A stretch of 64,000 nucleotides of DNA from Azadirachta indica (taxonomy: Eukaryota > Streptophyta > Magnoliopsida > Sapindales > Meliaceae), in the NCBI GenBank assembly GCA_022749755.1, contig CM040450.1, positions 9,508,913 through 9,572,912 of the forward strand, read 5' to 3'. Below, piece by piece: positions 59,270 through 64,000 of this stretch (positions are counted from its first letter, which is position 1; every line of letters starts with the position of its first letter). The notes beneath the pieces were generated by a model, which saw only the letters and a program-made list of their open reading frames with translations, was not told where the DNA came from and ran no database searches. The position numbers and the translations under genes were made by a program.

Positions 59270-59640
59270 CTTAGTAGTATAACTTTTTAAATAAAGTCTT
59301 TTAGAATAAAGTTTTTATAAGTCGAATTTTTAATAAAAATTTATTAATTATTTAGTTGTTACAAATAATTTTAGAGAAAAATTGTACAATTACTTTAATA
59401 GATAAATTTTAAACTTATATTATAAAAAAATAAGGTAAAATATTTAAAATAAAAAATATATTTTAGACAATTTAACTTTTTTTAAAAAAAATTTAAATAA
59501 CTCTATTGTCTAAAAACATAAAAATTTAAGTTTTTTCCTGTAAAAAGAAAAAAATTTTCTTAATTTTGAAAACTTCTTCTTGAGTGTCAATCAAATGACA
59601 CTAAAAAAATTGAAAATTATTTTTAACATTTAAAAAACCC
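59270..59640 (-). repeat. Dispersed AT-rich repeat (family of 37430), inverted copy
   Basis: Its reverse complement aligns with 49390-49740 and 37430-37660 through ATCTATTAAAGTAATTGTAC and AACAACTAAATAATTAATAA. Confidence 0.68.
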
Positions 59641-62600
59641 TTTTAACTAATAAAAAAATAAATAAAATAGATACTTGTGCTACAGTTCACACAAACTTTA
59701 CTATTTTTGTTAAATACACACTCAAAAAAGGGAGCTAAAGTTACAAAGTTAAGTAGACCAAAATGCAAATAATTAAAATACTTAGAGGCCAATGTATAAA
59801 AAATATATTTTAAAAGATAAAAATTATAAAAATATATTTATCTCTTTAAAACTTTTCGAAGGCTCTCCAAGCCTGGTGTGGCTCTACCTTTTTTATATAT
59901 GTAATAGTAAAAAACATACAAAAGTTTTTATATAAGTACTACTATAACATTACCTAAAATCTACTTTTAAACTTGTTCTATTCATATACATACATATATA
60001 TGCTCTCAAATATGCAAAAAAATTTGCCCTAAATATATAAGAAATAGGAACCCAATATGGTTGCTAATTTTTACTAGTGGAGGTGTCCCATGACATTAAA
60101 TTAATTATTCTTCAATTGGTTAGAAATTATCATTATTAATTGTGAGTCTATACCATTGCTTTTTAATTTCCAACTTCATTAATTGTGTATTCTTATTCTC
60201 TATTTTAAATGGAATTGATTTCTCAAATTAATCCCTATTGTTTCTTCTAATTTCCATAAATTCATTTTCACAAATGTGAAGATATCTTTTATAACCAAAG
60301 AGAAATGATTATTCAATATCTATCTATCCATCTCTCCATATATCTATATATCGACACTCACAGACACACATTTTATTATCTTTATCATTCAGTTAAATTA
60401 ACTAATTAAAAGGATAAGAATTACACTAAATAATCAAATAATCAATTCTAGCCTAAATTTTATAATAATTATATTTAGAGATAATTTATCAAGTTTTTTA
60501 GTGAAATTAGACTAGAGGCTAGTCACTTATCAAATGATAGAATCATATCCATTTGGTAAATTAATTATATAAGTACGGTGTCTATGTATGATTATTAAAA
60601 TGAACATGCTATATTATTTGATCATATATTTATATATAAAAGCATTAGGATAATAACAATTTCATCCCTAGATGTTGGTAAAATAATAAGATTGGTATAA
60701 TAAGATTTTAATAATTTAATGCATACGCTTTGTTTTCTACATTGTTTTTAACAACTTATCAATTGGAATAGCAAATTGAGTCATGATACGGTTATATGAT
60801 ATAATTTGATGCAGATAAATAAGTTCAAATTGGCAAAAAAATAACGTGAACAATAAATAGTGCGTATTCCTTATCCTTTTAACAAATAGATTTTATTCGT
60901 ATTTAAAATTTTGAATCGTCAATTCAATTGTTTAAAACACAATTTAGCGAAAAAATATAATTATATATCGTATCAATTTATTTATAATACCAATCCATTT
61001 GCAACTTGGTTAATTTTTGTTTCTTGTTTGTTTTTCTTTTTAATTTTTTACTTAATCCGTAGAATTAAAAATATCAATTTAATTATTTGATTTTTGAAAT
61101 TTCTAATAAATGATATTTTTGAGTAGTGATAAATGATAATTAATTTTGATTTTTGAAAACAATAGAGATCAACCTAATAGTATCAAGCATTCGAAAGATA
61201 TCCCATATAATTTTAAAAGGTGACAAATATTCCCGTAGAATGAATGATAATTTCTAATAGCTAAGAAAATTCTTTAAAAAAATTGATGTACCTTTTAGTA
61301 TATATTTATGCTTTCAAAGTTTTAATTTTATAAAAATAAACTCTAATAATTCCTCCCCATAATTTTAGTAATATACATTTATTTGTTAAAAATTTTAATT
61401 TTATACAGATAAGCTCTAATAACTCATATTATTATTTTTATTTGAAAAACTGAAAGTAATTAATATACCCAATAATAAAAGAATATTAAAATTTTAATAA
61501 AAATGGAAATTATTATTTTCATTTAGAAACTAAATAAACACCTGAAATAAAATTATTTTACAATTGGTCATAGTTAATCAAAATAAAATATAAAAAAAAA
61601 TAAAAATAAAAATACTAGTAGACTACTTTTAAAATTAAGCTATCACTTTCTTAAATTTTTGGATATAATTGTTAGATTAATTTGCATTTTTTTAAAAAAA
61701 TTTTAGGGACATCTATTGTTATCCCATACTATTTTTCTTTTATTTTTTTAACATTCAACTTCACATAATCTAATTATCAACTAATTGGATTTTGAAACTA
61801 CTTTTTAAAATTAACAAAGAAAAATGATTATGCAATAATTAAATTTTTAAATATTTATTTTGAAAAAAAATTCGATAAATATTATTTAACAAGTAGGTAA
61901 TAATATTTTAGTCTCTAAAATTTTCTCGACCAATAAATTAGGACATAGTTTCATAATTTTAACAATTTGGTCAAAGTTTAGTGTTTTCTAATCTAAAATT
62001 CGTGTCCTATGTCAAGGATAAAATTGTCACAATAAAGTAAAGTATTTCTTTATCTGTTATTTAATTAAAGTTTAGCGAAATAAATGTTATTATTTCACTT
62101 TAAAAAAAATGTAATTAAAATATGCTAGAGCTTGGATTGAGAAAGTCCTCAAAAGAATATAATTGACAACTGATCATTTGTAAAAAGCAAAACAAGAGAA
62201 TTATTTTGGTATGGGACAAATGCTTCCAAAGCACATGGTGGGCCAAATTGTTGTTGCACGACAACAGTAATTGTGTTGCCAAAAGTGGAGAAAACACTTC
62301 TGCTTTTATTGTTTTCGCAATTATAAAATCTCATTTTGCTTTTGTTACCAAACAAAAGAATCACATGCAGGGATTGAAGGCGGGATTGGCGTTCAAAAAT
62401 CTGTGTCGAAGTCAGAATCAATGAATGAGGGACAAAAAGGTAAAATCACGTTTTTTTTTTAATTTCCTTCAAATTATTGTCGGAAATTGGAAAATGGCCA
62501 AAGCAAAAGCAAAAGACAAAAGCAAAAAGCAAAAGAGTGATTTTGGATTTACCAATGGGGTTTGGATTTATTATCTATGTGACACAATGTTTTGTCAATT

Positions 62601-62869
62601 TAGCCTATAATTTTGAAGCTAACAACTCACAAAAGAGCCTATTTAATCTCTAAAACACATCAACTCCATATTAATAAAATAATATTTCACATAAAAGTTA
62701 AAAATTTTTTTTTGACATAAATTTTGACTAAAAGAATATAACAATACATTAACTCTATATATAAATATAAATGAATAATATAAGTGCTATGATAAATGTG
62801 AATTTAAATTTTGTGAATTGTTTTTTTACTGATAATTATGGACTAGCTATTTAACTTTTAATCTAATGA

Positions 62870-62990
62870 TATTCCTATATCACCTTGACTTTTAAAAAAT
62901 AATAAATTTAGATATTTTTGAGTACTGAAGAAGTGGGAAGATACTTCCTTAATTTAACTTTTATTAGTTTAATTTGTAATTATTATTTTA
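62870..62990 (+). repeat. Truncated relative of the 52135-52951 element
   Basis: CTATATCACCTTGA and GAAGATACTTCCTTAATTTA match the left arm of the 52135 element. No matching right arm is seen, so this is one end only. Confidence 0.55.
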
Positions 62991-63164
62991 ATTCTTAAAT
63001 TTTAGTAAAAAGTTTATTTTATTTCATTATTTAAAAAAAATTAGAAATAAAAATATAATTATTTAAATTAAAATGCTAACAATAAATGTAGATAAATTGA
63101 TATACTAAATTGCTCTTGACACCTTTTTTTTAAAAAAAATTTCTTAATCATTTAACGGTCGCAC

Positions 63165-63480
63165 AAAAAAAATTACTCAAAGTAACGACTTATTTAATCA
63201 TATCAATGACTCTTTGAACGACTTAGTAAATAGATTTTCTCTTAATTCTCAAATTAACAAATTCTTAGATTTATATGATAATTCATTAGTTAATCTTTCC
63301 TTCTCTTATATAGATCAAGGTATGGCAAGAATAATAACTTGACGACAACTATAAGACTATGCAGATCAACTTGATCCAACCTTGGCCAAGGAAATACAAC
63401 ATCTTCGCAACAAGAAACAACGTAGAAGGAAATTAAAGTGCCTTCTTGAGTCCATACTAAAATGAAGCAACATATATAGG
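63165..63480 (+). pseudogene. Unrecognised coding-like fragment with two in-frame stops
   Basis: One frame is open from about 63165 to 63472 except for stops at two closely spaced points near 63340-63360. It reads DLFNHINDSLNDLVNRFSLN, then KFLDLYDNSLVNLSFSYIDQ, and after the stops DYADQLDPTLAKEIQHLRNK followed by a basic KKQRRRKLK tail. The composition and charge pattern look protein-coding, unlike nearby DNA. I do not recognise the family; a retroelement or integrated-virus origin is possible but unsupported. Confidence 0.4.
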
Positions 63481-63574
63481 AGGAAATGATGGGATTATAA
63501 TTTTCAAGAATTGCTTTGTCAAAACAATGTAGGAATCTCGTTTCCCTTACAAAAACTAGAGTAAAAAATAATAT

Positions 63575-63816
63575 TGTTTGATAAAAATGAAGAGTTTAAG
63601 AAAAGCTTTATATATTTCATATTATTAAACTTAAACACACCCTACATATTTATATACAGAATTCTATTTGACTTCAAACTGATAAAGGAAGGGCATTAAT
63701 AATCTCTAAAATTAAGAAAATAGGAACATAAGGAAAGTGTATCAATTGAGTGTGAATCAATTGATTTTGATAGTAATATCTGTCGTAAATGATTAGTGCA
63801 ACTATATTCTCCAACA
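63575..63816 (-). repeat. LTR of a Ty1/copia element (3' LTR)
   Basis: On the minus strand it runs from TGTTGGAGAATATAG to ATCAAACA, with TGTT/AACA inverted ends, and is preceded at 63817-63825 by the polypurine tract GAAGGGGAG. A TATATAAATA box lies inside (about 63642-63655). About 242 bp. The other LTR is outside the window. Confidence 0.75.
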
Positions 63817-64000
63817 CTCCCCTTCAAGATGGCGAGTGAAGATTTTGAACTCCCATCTTCGCAACATCAACTTGCAGACATTTTCATGAAATCGCTTAGA
63901 AGGATTTCTTTCAATAGCTGCGAACGAACTCACTCTGTGCAAATAATGCCCTTTTGAATTTTCTCTTTGATTAGGTGGGAATCAGTTTTGATACGCTTAG
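63817..64000 (-). pseudogene. C-terminal end of a Ty1/copia polyprotein (RNase H tail)
   Basis: The minus frame reads KRIKTDSHLIKEKIQKGIIC, then TE*VRSQLLKEIL..., and ends SSLAILKGSVGEYS just before the LTR. This follows the copia RNase H tail pattern (TKHIEVD.HFI.EKI..G.I.T..V....QLADI.TK... and a final L.GSVG). In-frame stops show decay. The rest of the element lies beyond the right edge. Confidence 0.7.

Larger units (their letters stand above)
56960..63140. other. Receptor-kinase upstream region and long AT-rich intergenic stretch
   Basis: 56960-57310 probably holds the receptor kinase promoter and leader. From about 57330 the DNA is AT-rich with no gene recognised. It contains an inverted copy of a dispersed repeat (59270-59640), a GCAAAA-rich run (62500-62535) and a partial copy of the 52135 element (62870-62990). 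Open frames at 62115-62610 have no recognised similarity. Confidence 0.5.

Noticed and set aside
62115..62610. Overlapping open frames on both strands near 62.1-62.6 kb
   Set aside because: No similarity recognised; several frames on both strands overlap, and part is a GCAAAA-type repeat.

Overview
This is a nuclear window from a flowering plant, almost certainly a eudicot. The genes have short exons and AT-rich introns, the intergenic DNA is very AT-rich, and the transposons are of typical plant kinds. I cannot name the species from sequence alone.

Five protein-coding genes look intact. From left to right they are an F-box/PP2 protein of the PP2-A13 type (20-4012, minus), LSM5 (22253-24378, plus), a trihelix transcription factor (32291-33805, plus), a 16-exon cytosolic pyruvate kinase (39403-45171, minus) and a PXC1-like LRR receptor kinase (54848-56959, minus). 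There is also one tRNA-Arg(TCT)-like gene with acceptor-stem mismatches (34016-34088, minus). The genes do not form a pathway. The pyruvate kinase and the receptor kinase are neighbours on the same strand, as their Arabidopsis counterparts At2g36580 and At2g36570 are, so this pair is probably an old syntenic block.

The rest is mostly transposon debris. 4865-15043 is a near full-length but decayed L1-type LINE on the minus strand. Its RNase H domain is split by a 4.28-kb LTR-type insertion (5177-9457) flanked by exact 5-bp duplications (ACTAA); removing the insertion and one duplication restores the LINE reading frame across the junction. The insertion is itself a chimera: a minus-strand non-autonomous LTR element (LTR, primer-binding site, gag remnant, an open 213-codon frame, polypurine tract, partial LTR) whose left LTR is interrupted by a decayed Ty3/gypsy gag-protease-RT-RNase H segment in the opposite orientation. 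Next to the LINE lie a MULE transposase remnant (15128-16000, plus) and an Ulp1/C48 protease remnant of the transposon-borne type (18345-19620, minus).

An unexpected theme is a set of non-autonomous elements with long terminal inverted repeats and 9-bp target duplications, the signature of Mutator-like transposition. They lie at 27241-28528, 30416-30679, 47647-49061, 50885-51411 and 52135-52951, with a probable sixth at 21215-22148 just upstream of LSM5. The 47647-49061 element has a perfect 9-bp duplication and carries a fragment of a tau-class glutathione S-transferase, so it is a candidate Pack-MULE. The elements at 27241-28528 and 50885-51411 fold back along most of their length. The right edge (63575-64000) holds the 3' end of a Ty1/copia element. 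Several AT-rich dispersed repeat families and tandem duplications fill the remaining gaps.
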